A stretch of DNA of 64,000 nt from Bradyrhizobium macuxiense (GTDB lineage Bacteria; Pseudomonadota; Alphaproteobacteria; Rhizobiales; Xanthobacteraceae): positions 1 to 64,000 of the forward strand of contig NZ_VITY01000020.1 in assembly GCF_007993935.1 (NCBI RefSeq), given 5' to 3'. Shown in pieces: positions 16,929-25,081 of this stretch. The position numbers were made by a program, and so were the translations under genes. The number at the start of each line of letters is the position of its first letter. The stretch's first letter is position 1. The notes under the pieces were generated by a model that did no database searches, was not told where the DNA came from, and saw only the letters and a list, made by a program, of their open reading frames with translations.

Positions 16929-17732
16929 GTGACGCAACCGACGACCATCACGATCGAGACCCGCGGCGCGATCGAAATCCTGACGTTGAACCGCCCCGAC
17001 CAGCGCAATGCCGTCTCGCCCGCCATGATTACGGAACTGACCGCGTACTTCGCAGGGCTGCACGACCGGCCGACGACGCGCGTTGTGATCCTGCGCGGCA
17101 ACGGGCCTGAATTTTCCGCCGGCGCCGAACTTGGATCAGACGCATTTGCGGCGCCTGGGAAGGGCCGGCCGCAGCGTCAACTCAAGATGCAGCAGAATTA
17201 CTCCGGCGTGATCCGCCAGATGCGATCATGCCCGCAGCCGATCATCGGGCTTGCCCATGGGGCCGCATGCGGCGCGGGCTTCTCCTTCCTGCTCGCCTGC
17301 GACGTCCGCTTTGCCGCACCAGACGCCCGCATGAACGCCGCCTATATCCGCATTGGCGTCGGCGGTTGCGACATGGGCTCGGGCTACCTGCTGCCCCGCC
17401 TCGTCGGCCTCTCAGTGACCTCTGAACTCCTGCTCACCGGGCGCTTCCTCAAGGCCGAGCGCGCCAGGACCATCGGCCTAGTCAGTGACATCGTGCCCGC
17501 GAATGAGTTGCTCGCAACCGGGCTGGCGTTCGCCGAGGAGATGCTGCGGGTCTCGCCGATGGGGTTGCGCATGACCAAGCAGGCGCTCAACACGCTGATC
17601 GACGCACCGAGCCTCGATGCGGCACTCATGCTGGAAGACCGGCAACAGGTGATCCTCCTGGAGACGCACGATCACGCGGAAGCCGTCGCCGCATTTCGCG
17701 AGCGACGGGATCCGACCTATTCCGATCAGTGA
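16929..17732 (+). CDS. Enoyl-CoA hydratase/isomerase family protein
   Basis: I chose GTG 16929 (MTQPTTITIETRGAIEIL) because AAGGGAG lies upstream; ATG 16896 is in frame but abuts the operator. This gives 267 residues. Crotonase features are FSAGAEL (oxyanion hole), HGAACGAGFSFLLACDVRFA and RIGVGGCDMGSGYLLPRLVG. In the second catalytic position the usual Glu is not obvious and an Asp in GCDMG may act. The operator suggests a role in the alicyclic pathway, possibly as the ring enoyl-CoA hydratase (BadK role). It ends 1 base before the convergent ligase gene. Confidence 0.88.
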   Translation: MTQPTTITIETRGAIEILTLNRPDQRNAVSPAMITELTAYFAGLHDRPTTRVVILRGNGPEFSAGAELGSDAFAAPGKGRPQRQLKMQQNYSGVIRQMRSCPQPIIGLAHGAACGAGFSFLLACDVRFAAPDARMNAAYIRIGVGGCDMGSGYLLPRLVGLSVTSELLLTGRFLKAERARTIGLVSDIVPANELLATGLAFAEEMLRVSPMGLRMTKQALNTLIDAPSLDAALMLEDRQQVILLETHDHAEAVAAFRERRDPTYSDQ

Positions 17733-17733
17733 C

Positions 17734-19359
17734 CTACTTTACATCTGCAAACGCGGCCGCGATCTCGCGCAGCTTGAACTTCTGGATCTTGCCGCTCGCC
17801 GTACGCGGCAGCTCGTCCACGACCTCGACGCGTTCGGGCCAGAACTGTTTTGCCATCCTGGCCTCGCCCAGATAGACCTGCACCGTCGCGAGATCGATCG
17901 TGGTTCCGGAACGCGGGACGATGAACGCACAGCCGCGCTCGCCGAGCCGGGAATCCGGAAAGCCGACCACGGCGACGGCGGCCACCGCCGGATGCTTGTA
18001 GAGCAGGTTCTCGATCTCGACGATCGGCACGTTCTCGCCGCCGCGGATCAGGATATCCTTCACACGGCCGGAAATGCGGATATAGCCGTCCTTGTCCATG
18101 TAGGCGAGATCGCCGGAATCGAACCAGCCTTCGTGGTCGAACGTCGTCAGCTCGGATCGCTTGTAATAGCCCTTGAACATCTGGGCGCCGCGAACCAGCA
18201 GCCGCCCTGGCTCTCCCGTCGGCGAAGGCCGGCCCTCGGCGTCGACGATCCGCACTTCCATTCCCTCGAGCGGCCGGCCGTCCGTGCCGGCGGATTTCTC
18301 GGCCGCACGTACAGGCTCGGTCAGCGTGCCCGACAAGACCTCCGTCATGCCCCAGAGCGAGCAGACCGTGAGGCCGAGTTCGGCGGCCGCCTGCTCGATC
18401 AGGACCGACGGAATCGGGGCGCCGCCGCACAGGAAAGAGCGGAGGCTGGTCGGCTGCGGCGCCCCCGCCTTCACGGCGTCGCAGATGTCGCTGAGGAATG
18501 GCGTCGAGGCGGCTGTATAGGTGACGCCTTCGCGCGCCATCAGGCCGACGCCGCGCTTCGCTTCCCATACGTCCTGCAGGATCATGGTCCCGCGCAGATA
18601 GACCGAGAGCAGCACGATCGCGGCATAGCCGGTCATGTGGCCGACCGGCGACGCCACCAGCAGCACATCGCTGGTATCGAGCCCGAACCGCCCCGACAGC
18701 GCCTTGCAGCAGGCGACCAACGAGTTCGACGTGTGCATGACGCCCTTGGGCTCACCGGTCGTGCCCGACGTGAACATCAGCACCGCCATGTCATCCGGGC
18801 TCAGGCCCGCCGGCAGCTTGTCGGCCTCGGACGACAGCAGCATCCGCTCGAAGCTGGTCTCGCCCTCGCCATCGGCGACGATCACGTGCTTGAGGTGGGG
18901 CAGCTCGGCGCGCATGCCTTGCGCCATCGCGGCATAGTCGAAGCCGCGATAGGTCTTCGGGACGACAAAGACCTTCGCCTGGCAGAAATTCAGGATGTAG
19001 AGCAGTTCGCGCTCGCGCAGGATCGGCATCACCGGGTTCATCACCGCGCCGATCTTGCTGCATGCAAACGCCGTGACCACGAATTCCCACCAATTGGGCA
19101 GTTGCACCGTGACGACGTCGCCGCGTCCGACGCCGAGCCGGAGCAACGCGCTGGCGGCACGCTCCGCAAGCTTCTCCAGTTCCCGGTAAGTGAAGCGCCG
19201 CGCTTGCTCGCGATCCGCCCGGTCGGCGACGATCGCGACCTTGTCCGGCGCTTGTGCAGCGGCTTCGGTCAGCAGCTGATCGACGGTCTTGTCGAGCCAA
19301 TAGCCGGCTTCGCGAAAGCTGGCGTGCGGCGCATCTCGTACGGTGGCGGCCACGGTCAT
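17734..19359 (-). CDS. Acyl-CoA ligase, AliA-like candidate
   Basis: ATG 19359 has AGGAGGG at ideal spacing (an in-frame start lies 12 codons upstream), giving 541 residues. ANL superfamily motifs in order: TSGTTGEPKGVM (ATP), SLWGMTE, GWFDSGDLAY, GRVKDILIRGGENV (hinge) and the C-terminal RTASGKIQKFKLRE with the catalytic Lys. It activates a carboxylic acid to its CoA thioester with ATP. It is the only such ligase in the island and sits behind operator copy 5, so it is the best candidate for the entry step, equivalent to cyclohexanecarboxylate-CoA ligase AliA. Specificity cannot be read from the sequence. Confidence 0.9.
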   Translation of the reverse strand: MTVAATVRDAPHASFREAGYWLDKTVDQLLTEAAAQAPDKVAIVADRADREQARRFTYRELEKLAERAASALLRLGVGRGDVVTVQLPNWWEFVVTAFACSKIGAVMNPVMPILRERELLYILNFCQAKVFVVPKTYRGFDYAAMAQGMRAELPHLKHVIVADGEGETSFERMLLSSEADKLPAGLSPDDMAVLMFTSGTTGEPKGVMHTSNSLVACCKALSGRFGLDTSDVLLVASPVGHMTGYAAIVLLSVYLRGTMILQDVWEAKRGVGLMAREGVTYTAASTPFLSDICDAVKAGAPQPTSLRSFLCGGAPIPSVLIEQAAAELGLTVCSLWGMTEVLSGTLTEPVRAAEKSAGTDGRPLEGMEVRIVDAEGRPSPTGEPGRLLVRGAQMFKGYYKRSELTTFDHEGWFDSGDLAYMDKDGYIRISGRVKDILIRGGENVPIVEIENLLYKHPAVAAVAVVGFPDSRLGERGCAFIVPRSGTTIDLATVQVYLGEARMAKQFWPERVEVVDELPRTASGKIQKFKLREIAAAFADVK

Positions 19360-19406
19360 TGTTCCCTCCTGCGGCATCGTCTTGTCCGATTTCACGATCG
19401 GATTAT

Positions 19407-19423
19407 TTAGTTTATTGGTGTAC
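19407..19423 (-). promoter_or_regulatory. Regulon operator, copy 5
   Basis: On the minus strand GTACACCAATAAACTAA, nearly the same as copy 1. It lies 48 bases before the ligase start. Confidence 0.65.
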
Positions 19424-19487
19424 TTTATTTCAGAGTACGATTGATTGCCAATGGTCTAGATTGTCGCTTGCCGCGACAAGGCTACGG

Positions 19488-20288
19488 TCACTCCCCGGCG
19501 AACACCGGCTTTCGCTTCTCGACGAAGGCCTTGACGCCTTCACGCGCATCCGCCGTTCGCGAGATCGCAGCCAGCGTCTGCGCCTCCTCCTCGAGCTGGC
19601 TTTCAAACGATCGCTCCGCCGCCTGGCAGAACAGCCGCTTGATCGCGCCGAACGCCTCCGTCGGACCCGCGGCGAGCTCTTTCGCGATCCGTTCGGCCTC
19701 GGATTGCACGGCGCTATCAGGAACGACGAAATCCACCAGACCAAGGGAAAGCGCGGTCCCGGCATCGAGCGTCTCGCCAAGCAGAAAGAAGCGCCTTGCG
19801 CGCGCAACGCCGATCCGGCGCGTGACCGTGGTGGTCGAACCGCTGTCCGGGCTGAATCCGATCCTGGAGAATGCCGCCGAAATCCGCGCCGATTCCGCCA
19901 TAACCACCAGGTCTGCAGCCGCCATCAGCGACACGCTGCCGCCCGCGACGTTGCCGTGAACGGCGGCGATGACGGGGGCGCGCATCCGAACCATTCGTGC
20001 GATCGCGGCATGAAGGTCGGCGGTCCATGCCTTGATCGTTCTGGGCAAGGCTTCGCCCTCGTTGACCAGCGCCGTCAGGTCGCCGCCGACGCTGAACAGC
20101 CGCCCGCGTGCGGAGAGTAGCACCGCACGGACGTCGGCACGCTCGCTCAACTCGGCGATTGCCAAGCCGAACTCGCGGCAAAAATTGCCGTCGATCGGAT
20201 TGCCCCGGGCGGGTTGATCCAGAACCATATGCGCAAGACCATCATCGATCACGCACTCGAAGCTCTTCGTCTGTATTGCCAATCCCAT
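19488..20288 (-). CDS. Enoyl-CoA hydratase/isomerase, PaaG-like
   Basis: 266 residues; AAGGGAATA precedes the ATG. Crotonase motifs are FSVGGDL, HGNVAGGSVSLMAAADLVV and FSRIGFSPDSGSTTTVTRR. The second acid is Asp in SPDSG, as in PaaG-type isomerases, and the first Glu position is not conserved, so isomerisation is more likely than hydration. It follows the SDR at 20336 by 47 bases in the same operon, controlled from the operator at 21297. Confidence 0.88.
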   Translation of the reverse strand: MGLAIQTKSFECVIDDGLAHMVLDQPARGNPIDGNFCREFGLAIAELSERADVRAVLLSARGRLFSVGGDLTALVNEGEALPRTIKAWTADLHAAIARMVRMRAPVIAAVHGNVAGGSVSLMAAADLVVMAESARISAAFSRIGFSPDSGSTTTVTRRIGVARARRFFLLGETLDAGTALSLGLVDFVVPDSAVQSEAERIAKELAAGPTEAFGAIKRLFCQAAERSFESQLEEEAQTLAAISRTADAREGVKAFVEKRKPVFAGE

Positions 20289-20335
20289 CGGCTATTCCCT
20301 TCGAAGGCACTCGAGGAGCGTCCACGCCTCAATGC

Positions 20336-21217
20336 TCAGATCGACCGCGCCTGCTTTTCTTTCTGCACCGAGGCCTGGATAGCCTCGCGTGCTCGCTGCC
20401 AGTCGGCCGGCGATAGTTTTGAGAGCCCGGCAAAGGTGCTCGGTGCCGCCAGATGATGGCCGCCGTCAATGCTGATCGTGGCGCCGGTGATGTAGCTGGA
20501 GCCATCCGACATCAGGAAGATCAGGAGATTGCGCAGTTCGTCCATCTTGCCGAACCGGCGCAGCGGCACCTCGTCGGCCTGGGTCGCACCGACGCCGGTC
20601 TCCGCCAGCGGATTGAGCTTGTCCCAGGCCCCTTCGGTCGGGAAAGGCCCGGGTGCGATCGCGTTGACGCGGATGTTCTTGGGGCCCCACTCGACTGCGA
20701 GCGACATCGTCATGGCATGCACGGCCGCTTTCGCCATCGCCGCCGGCACCACATAGGCCGACCCAGTCCATACCCACGTCACGAGATTGCTGATAATGAC
20801 ACCGGGCAGATTTGCGGCGATCCACCGCTTGCCACAGGCGAGCGAGGCGTAGAACGAGCCGTCCATCACCGTCGAACGAACTGCCTCATAGCCCCGTGGC
20901 GAGAGGCTCTCGGTCGGCGCCAGGAAATTTGCGCCGGCGTTGTTGATGAGCCCGGTCAGCGGCCCTTCCGCCCAGATGCTGTCCATCATCGCTTCGATGC
21001 TGTCCGGGTCGCGTACATTGGCGAGCAACGCGGACGCTTGCCCTCCCGACCGCCTGCAAATCTCCTGCGCCGCTTGATCCAGAACCTCCTTGCGTCTTCC
21101 GCAGATATAGACGTGAGCGCCGTAGGCGGCAAAGCCAACCGCCATCTCCTTGCCGAGCCCGGTCCCTCCGCCGGTGATCAGAATGCGCTTTCCTTTGAGC
21201 ACAGCGGCGTCGAACAT
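20336..21217 (-). CDS. SDR, 2,4-dienoyl-CoA reductase type
   Basis: 293 residues; GGAAGGGAG precedes the ATG. It has TGGGTGLGKEMA, NNAGANF and SNLVTWVWTGSAYVVPAAMAK, then VNAIAPGPFPTEGAWDKLNP. The PTEGA element and the shifted catalytic region are typical of bacterial/mitochondrial dienoyl-CoA reductases, which use NADPH to remove conjugated double bonds that arise when unsaturated or branched chains pass through beta-oxidation. First gene of a two-gene operon with the PaaG-like protein. Confidence 0.87.
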   Translation of the reverse strand: MFDAAVLKGKRILITGGGTGLGKEMAVGFAAYGAHVYICGRRKEVLDQAAQEICRRSGGQASALLANVRDPDSIEAMMDSIWAEGPLTGLINNAGANFLAPTESLSPRGYEAVRSTVMDGSFYASLACGKRWIAANLPGVIISNLVTWVWTGSAYVVPAAMAKAAVHAMTMSLAVEWGPKNIRVNAIAPGPFPTEGAWDKLNPLAETGVGATQADEVPLRRFGKMDELRNLLIFLMSDGSSYITGATISIDGGHHLAAPSTFAGLSKLSPADWQRAREAIQASVQKEKQARSI

Positions 21218-21296
21218 GGTCGCTCCCTTCCTGTCGCTGATACTGGCCGTCAGCTGGCCCGCAGGGTCGGACGCATCAGCGCTAATGCGGATATTA

Positions 21297-21313
21297 ATAC
21301 ACTAGCATACTGA
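21297..21313 (+). promoter_or_regulatory. Regulon operator, copy 6
   Basis: ATACACTAGCATACTGA, differing from the consensus in the first base. It lies 80 bases upstream of the SDR at 21217, in the divergent region shared with the MarR gene. Confidence 0.6.
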
Positions 21314-21380
21314 TTTTGTAAATCGTCGGATGCCGCGTGCTGCGGAGGTCTTTTACCCATTTCGTGGCCTTTCCTTTAAA

Positions 21381-21397
21381 ATACACTGGCGTATGGT
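21381..21397 (+). promoter_or_regulatory. Regulon operator, copy 7 (autoregulatory)
   Basis: ATACACTGGCGTATGGT, the least conserved copy, 46 bases before the MarR-family start codon. Its place suggests autoregulation. Confidence 0.55.
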
Positions 21398-21442
21398 ATT
21401 GCCAGACTCTAGGCCCCGACTCGGGCTTCAAAGGGAAACAGC

Positions 21443-21964
21443 ATGGTTGATCAGCCCGATTGGGATCTTCGACTCGGATACTTGATCCATGACGTCTCGC
21501 GGCTCAGGAGGATGATGTTCGATCGAGCTTTGGCGCCGCTTAGCATCACCCGCTCGCAATGGTGGGTGCTGGCGTTCATCTCTCGCAAAGATGGCCTACC
21601 CCAGACGCAGCTGGCCAATGAGCTTGACGTCGGCAAGGTCGCGGTCGGCGCCCTGATCGACCGGCTCGAGGCCTCCGGTTTCGTGCTGCGTCAGGCCGAT
21701 CCGGTCGATCGGCGCGTCAAGCGCGTCTATGTCACCAAACAGGCGCGCGGCTTCCTGGAGAAGCTCAGGAAGGAGACCGACAAGTTCAACGCGCAGATCG
21801 TCAATGGCATCGATCGCAAGCAGCTTGAGGCAACCTCCGAGGCGCTGCTTGCCATGAAGCACAATCTGCTCGCCATGTCGGATGGGACGGTGGCCGTCAG
21901 CGCAGATGACGAACGAGAAGTCCAGTCCGCGAAAGCACGGAAAAAGCGGCGGGCGGCAGCCTAA
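21443..21964 (+). CDS. MarR-family regulator, BadR-like
   Basis: 173 residues; AAAGGGAAA precedes the ATG. It has a winged-helix core: ITRSQWWVLAFISR, LPQTQLANELDVGKVAVGALIDRLEASGFV, and the wing DPVDRRVKRVYVT with the family's D-x-R-x-x-(R/K) element. A basic tail ends RKKRRAA. In R. palustris a MarR protein, BadR, represses alicyclic-acid genes and is released by a ring CoA intermediate. The badH/badI-like genes here and the eight shared operators support the same role. It is the only regulator inside the island. Confidence 0.8.
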   Translation: MVDQPDWDLRLGYLIHDVSRLRRMMFDRALAPLSITRSQWWVLAFISRKDGLPQTQLANELDVGKVAVGALIDRLEASGFVLRQADPVDRRVKRVYVTKQARGFLEKLRKETDKFNAQIVNGIDRKQLEATSEALLAMKHNLLAMSDGTVAVSADDEREVQSAKARKKRRAAA

Positions 21965-21981
21965 GAGTCTGGCCGCCCGCC
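21948..21981. terminator. Strong GC hairpin at the MarR stop codon
   Basis: GGCGGGCGGC (21948-21957) and GCCGCCCGCC (21972-21981) form a perfect 10-bp stem with a 14-base loop that contains the MarR stop codon. It lies between the convergent MarR and SDR genes. No T-run follows on either side, so its efficiency as a terminator is uncertain. Confidence 0.45.
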
Positions 21982-22016
21982 TGAGCGGCACTTCGGGAGC
22001 GTCTCGCAAGTCAAAG

Positions 22017-22919
22017 TTATGAGACGACGTCGCGCCCCCAGATGTCGGCATTTGGACGCGCATGACGCACCATGTCTAGGACACGAGGACCGAGTTCGCT
22101 GGGATCCTCGACGGGATCGGTGCCAGGGCCGGCATGCCAGCCCTCTGCAACTTTCAAAATCCCATCGCCCGCTTCGAACACACGGCCGGTAACCTCGGTA
22201 GATTCCTCGCTTGCGAGCCAGACCACGATCGGTGCGACCCAGCGCGGATTCCGGCGTTTGATCTCCTCTTCGGTGCGCTCGCGCAATCCCTCGGTCATTC
22301 TGGTCTGCGCGCGCGGCGCGATCGCGTTCACCGTGATCCCGTACTGCCGAAGCTCCATTGCGCTGATGATGGTGAGGGCGGCGATGCCCGCCTTGGCGGC
22401 GCCGTAGTTGCTTTGGCCGACATTGCCAAACAATCCCGAGGCCGACGAGGTGTTGATCAGACGAGCGGTGACCGGCGCTCCGCGGCGCTTGGTTTCCTGA
22501 CGCCAATATTGCGCGGCGTGATGAGACGGCGCGAAAGTGCCCTTGAGATGCACCTTGATCACGGTGTCCCATTCGGCCTCCGTCATGTTGACGATCATGC
22601 GGTCGCGCAGGATACCGGCGTTGTTGACGAGCACGTCGAGCCGGCCGAAGGTGCTGACGGCGCCATCGATCAACGCTTTGGCGCCAGCCCAATCGCTGAC
22701 ATCGTTGCCGTTCACGATGGCTTCGCCGCCGGCACGCCTGATCTCGTCGACGACCTGCTGGGCAGGCAAGAGATCGACTCCCTCTCCGGCCGCAGTGCCG
22801 CCGAGATCGTTGACTACCACCTTGGCGCCTTGCTCGGCCAGCATCAGCGCGTATTCGCGCCCGAGCCCGCGGCCGGCTCCGGTCACGATCGCCACCCGCC
22901 CGACACATAGTCGTCCCAT
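22017..22919 (-). CDS. SDR, 3-hydroxyacyl-CoA dehydrogenase type
   Basis: 300 residues, starting MGRLCVGRVAIVTGAGRGLG after GGAGACGATGA. It has NDLGG, DVLVNNAGILRDRM and a complete catalytic set in SSASGLFGNVGQSNYGAAK. The pattern (GAGRGLGREYAL, NDLGG) matches the dehydrogenase part of the peroxisomal-type multifunctional enzyme 2, so it may oxidise 3-hydroxyacyl-CoA. That would supply the activity missing from the truncated FadJ-like protein at 5792. It lies 16 bases behind the binding-protein gene and shares operator copy 8. Confidence 0.87.
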   Translation of the reverse strand: MGRLCVGRVAIVTGAGRGLGREYALMLAEQGAKVVVNDLGGTAAGEGVDLLPAQQVVDEIRRAGGEAIVNGNDVSDWAGAKALIDGAVSTFGRLDVLVNNAGILRDRMIVNMTEAEWDTVIKVHLKGTFAPSHHAAQYWRQETKRRGAPVTARLINTSSASGLFGNVGQSNYGAAKAGIAALTIISAMELRQYGITVNAIAPRAQTRMTEGLRERTEEEIKRRNPRWVAPIVVWLASEESTEVTGRVFEAGDGILKVAEGWHAGPGTDPVEDPSELGPRVLDMVRHARPNADIWGRDVVS

Positions 22920-22935
22920 TCATCGTCTCCTTGCT

Positions 22936-24195
22936 CTATTTCTTTGTGTCGGCGCGCATCAGGTCGCCGAACAGACGCCAGTTGGTTCCCTCGAAGCGCA
23001 TCAGTTGCCATTGCTTGATGGGCGCAAAATCGCCCGGCGACGTGTTCAGGCGGATACCAGGAAGCAGCATCCCTAGCTCGACGTCCGTTAGATGGGCTGC
23101 CTGCCGCATCACGTTTTCGCGCGTGAGATCGTCGCCACATTGCCTCAAAAGGTACACGAGCGCCTGCGCCGTATTGTAGCCGTTCACGATCAAGGTATCG
23201 CTGCGATCGGCGCCGGGAAAATAGCCATCGAGAAATGCGTTGAGCTGCACCAGGCCAGGATCGTCCGTCCATCCTGGATCGTTCGGATCCTTGAAATAAG
23301 CTGCCGAGATCAGGCCTTGTGCATTGTCGAACCCGGCGGGCTTGATCACGCTGCCGATCGATGCCGACACATAGCTGAGAAAATGCAACGGCTTCCAGCC
23401 CAGCTCCGACATCCTCTTGATCGCCTGCGCTGCGAATTTCGGCGTCGCAATATCGAACATCACGTCGGCGCCGGTCGCCTTCAGCTTGACGATATGAGAG
23501 CCAATCGTCGGCTCCGAGACGTCGAACGCCTCTTCGGCCACGATCATCGATGCGGCCTTGTCACCAAGACCCTGCTTGATTCCCTTTAGGTAGTCCTTCC
23601 CGAAATCGTCGTTCTGGAACAGGATCGCGATCTTCGCGGCGGGTCGCTCGCTGAGCACATATCTTGCGTAGATAAATCCTTCGGTCTCATAGCTCGGAGT
23701 GAATCCCATCGTCCAGGGGAAGTTCTGTGGATCGTTCCACTTGGCCGCTCCGCTGGAGACGAACAGCTGAGGCACCCGCTTCGAATTCAGGTATTTCTGG
23801 ACGGCTGAGTTAGCTGCGGTGCCGAGCGCATTGAAGACCAATAGAACCTCGTCGCTCTCAACGAGGCGCCGCGTTTGCTCGACCGTCTTCGGCGGTGAGT
23901 AGGCATCATCATAGGACAAGAATACGATGCGACGTCCGTTGACGCCGCCTTCCGCATTGACCTTGCGGAAATATGCCTGCTCGGTCTTGGCGACCATGCT
24001 GAAGGCCGATGCCGGGCCACTATAGGGAGATGTGTTGCCAATCCTGATCTCGGTGTCGTTAGCCCCGGGACCGTACCGTTTCTCGCCCGCTAGCGCCTGA
24101 GCGGCGAGCAAAACGCTCAGGATCGGCGCCATAGCTCTCGCCATATCAAAACGCACCGCGCACGATGATCCTCGCTGGTCGGTACGTCGGTTCAT
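22936..24195 (-). CDS. Periplasmic binding protein, LivK-type (orphan)
   Basis: 419 residues; GGGGAGG precedes the ATG. A signal peptide (APILSVLLAAQALAG) is followed by the mature start EKRYGPGANDTEIRIGNTSPYSGP. Motifs include LSYDDAYSPPKTVEQTRRLV, VPQLFVSSGA and FQNDDFGKDYLKGI. This is family 6 of ABC solute receptors, which bind branched amino acids, aromatic acids or other carboxylates. No permease or ATPase gene is nearby. Operator copy 8 at its promoter ties it to the alicyclic regulon, so it likely captures the pathway substrate in the periplasm. Closely related proteins are at 47142 and 54079. Confidence 0.9.
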   Translation of the reverse strand: MNRRTDQRGSSCAVRFDMARAMAPILSVLLAAQALAGEKRYGPGANDTEIRIGNTSPYSGPASAFSMVAKTEQAYFRKVNAEGGVNGRRIVFLSYDDAYSPPKTVEQTRRLVESDEVLLVFNALGTAANSAVQKYLNSKRVPQLFVSSGAAKWNDPQNFPWTMGFTPSYETEGFIYARYVLSERPAAKIAILFQNDDFGKDYLKGIKQGLGDKAASMIVAEEAFDVSEPTIGSHIVKLKATGADVMFDIATPKFAAQAIKRMSELGWKPLHFLSYVSASIGSVIKPAGFDNAQGLISAAYFKDPNDPGWTDDPGLVQLNAFLDGYFPGADRSDTLIVNGYNTAQALVYLLRQCGDDLTRENVMRQAAHLTDVELGMLLPGIRLNTSPGDFAPIKQWQLMRFEGTNWRLFGDLMRADTKK

Positions 24196-24239
24196 GGCGC
24201 CTCCCCGTCCGGCACGCTCAATGCCGGCCCTTCCATTTA

Positions 24240-24256
24240 GTACACCTATTTACTAT
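24240..24256 (+). promoter_or_regulatory. Regulon operator, copy 8
   Basis: GTACACCTATTTACTAT, 45 bases upstream of the binding-protein start. With flanking bases the arms TAGTA (24238-24242) and TACTA (24251-24255) make a perfect dyad, the clearest view of the motif's symmetry. Confidence 0.65.
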
Positions 24257-25081
24257 ATTATAAGGTATCATTGCAACTGCCTGGAACCCACAGCGGACGG
24301 AGCAGCTCGGCAGAGACCGGGAGACGCCTCGAATCTAGCATCCGTAAGCCTGCGCTTTGAGCCTGTTACGCAGCGCTACACTCGCGGCCTCCGTTCCGGG
24401 TCCGACGCGCGGCATCGTGCACAACTTGATTTTGTCTGTGAGGCAAGCGCCGCAAAGACCGGCTTTTGGCGCGCCAATTCTGCGCCGCCTGTTTACGTTC
24501 GGCGTTACGACACGCGTTGTTCTAACCTCGTTCGCAGATGGAGTGTTGGGACTACTCGTCACGCCGTCAGAGCTGTAAACGTTTGTATGTATTGGACGCA
24601 ACGCTTGGAGCGATTACGGTCCTCGGCGTCCGTAAGAATGACGATTAAGACACCGACATTTGGCGAGCGGCAGTCAAGACGCAGAGTCTCGCAGACCGAT
24701 TGTTGCGTCGATATTGGGGATGACATCGATACGCCCTGTGCTGCTTGATAGTAATCAAGTCGGTGTAGCCCTAAGACAAGTGATAAGGACGCGCGGGTTC
24801 GGCTTTGGGCAATCACGCCTGTACCCGGCCGAGCGAACGCGCCAATCGCCGAAAATGCTATGCGCTTTCGATAACCGCGGCGCCGGCATCGCTGCGACTG
24901 GCCGGCAGAATGAAGACGCGGAACAGAAGCGATCAATTGCAAATGAATTCGCCGAATTGCCGGCGAACGTTTGCGTTGTCGCTTCGGGGAACAGGTCCAC
25001 GCATCGATCTGCTAGGTGCGAAGACCGGTCGCGGCCAGCGATGGCGGTGCAGGCTTTTGATGAAACAACAGAGCTGTTTCA
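24257..25081. other. Long intergenic stretch, no gene supported
   Basis: Several open frames exist on both strands, but none has a recognisable domain, good codon character or a ribosome-binding site. The stretch is visibly richer in A/T in its first 300 bases. It separates the regulon from the HD-GYP gene and could be a remnant of decayed genes. Confidence 0.45.

Noticed and set aside
17992..19410. 472-codon plus-strand frame
   Set aside because: Antisense shadow of the acyl-CoA ligase, whose ANL motifs are complete.
21961..22923. 320-codon minus-strand frame overlapping the SDR
   Set aside because: Same strand but another frame; composition is Arg/Ser-rich and without motifs, while the SDR frame has all signatures.
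22936..24195. Complete ABC importer operon
   Set aside because: No permease or ATPase gene is found next to this or the other two binding proteins.
24194..24748. Plus-strand frame of 184 codons after the binding-protein gene
   Set aside because: No recognisable domain, and its start overlaps the promoter/operator region of the divergent gene.
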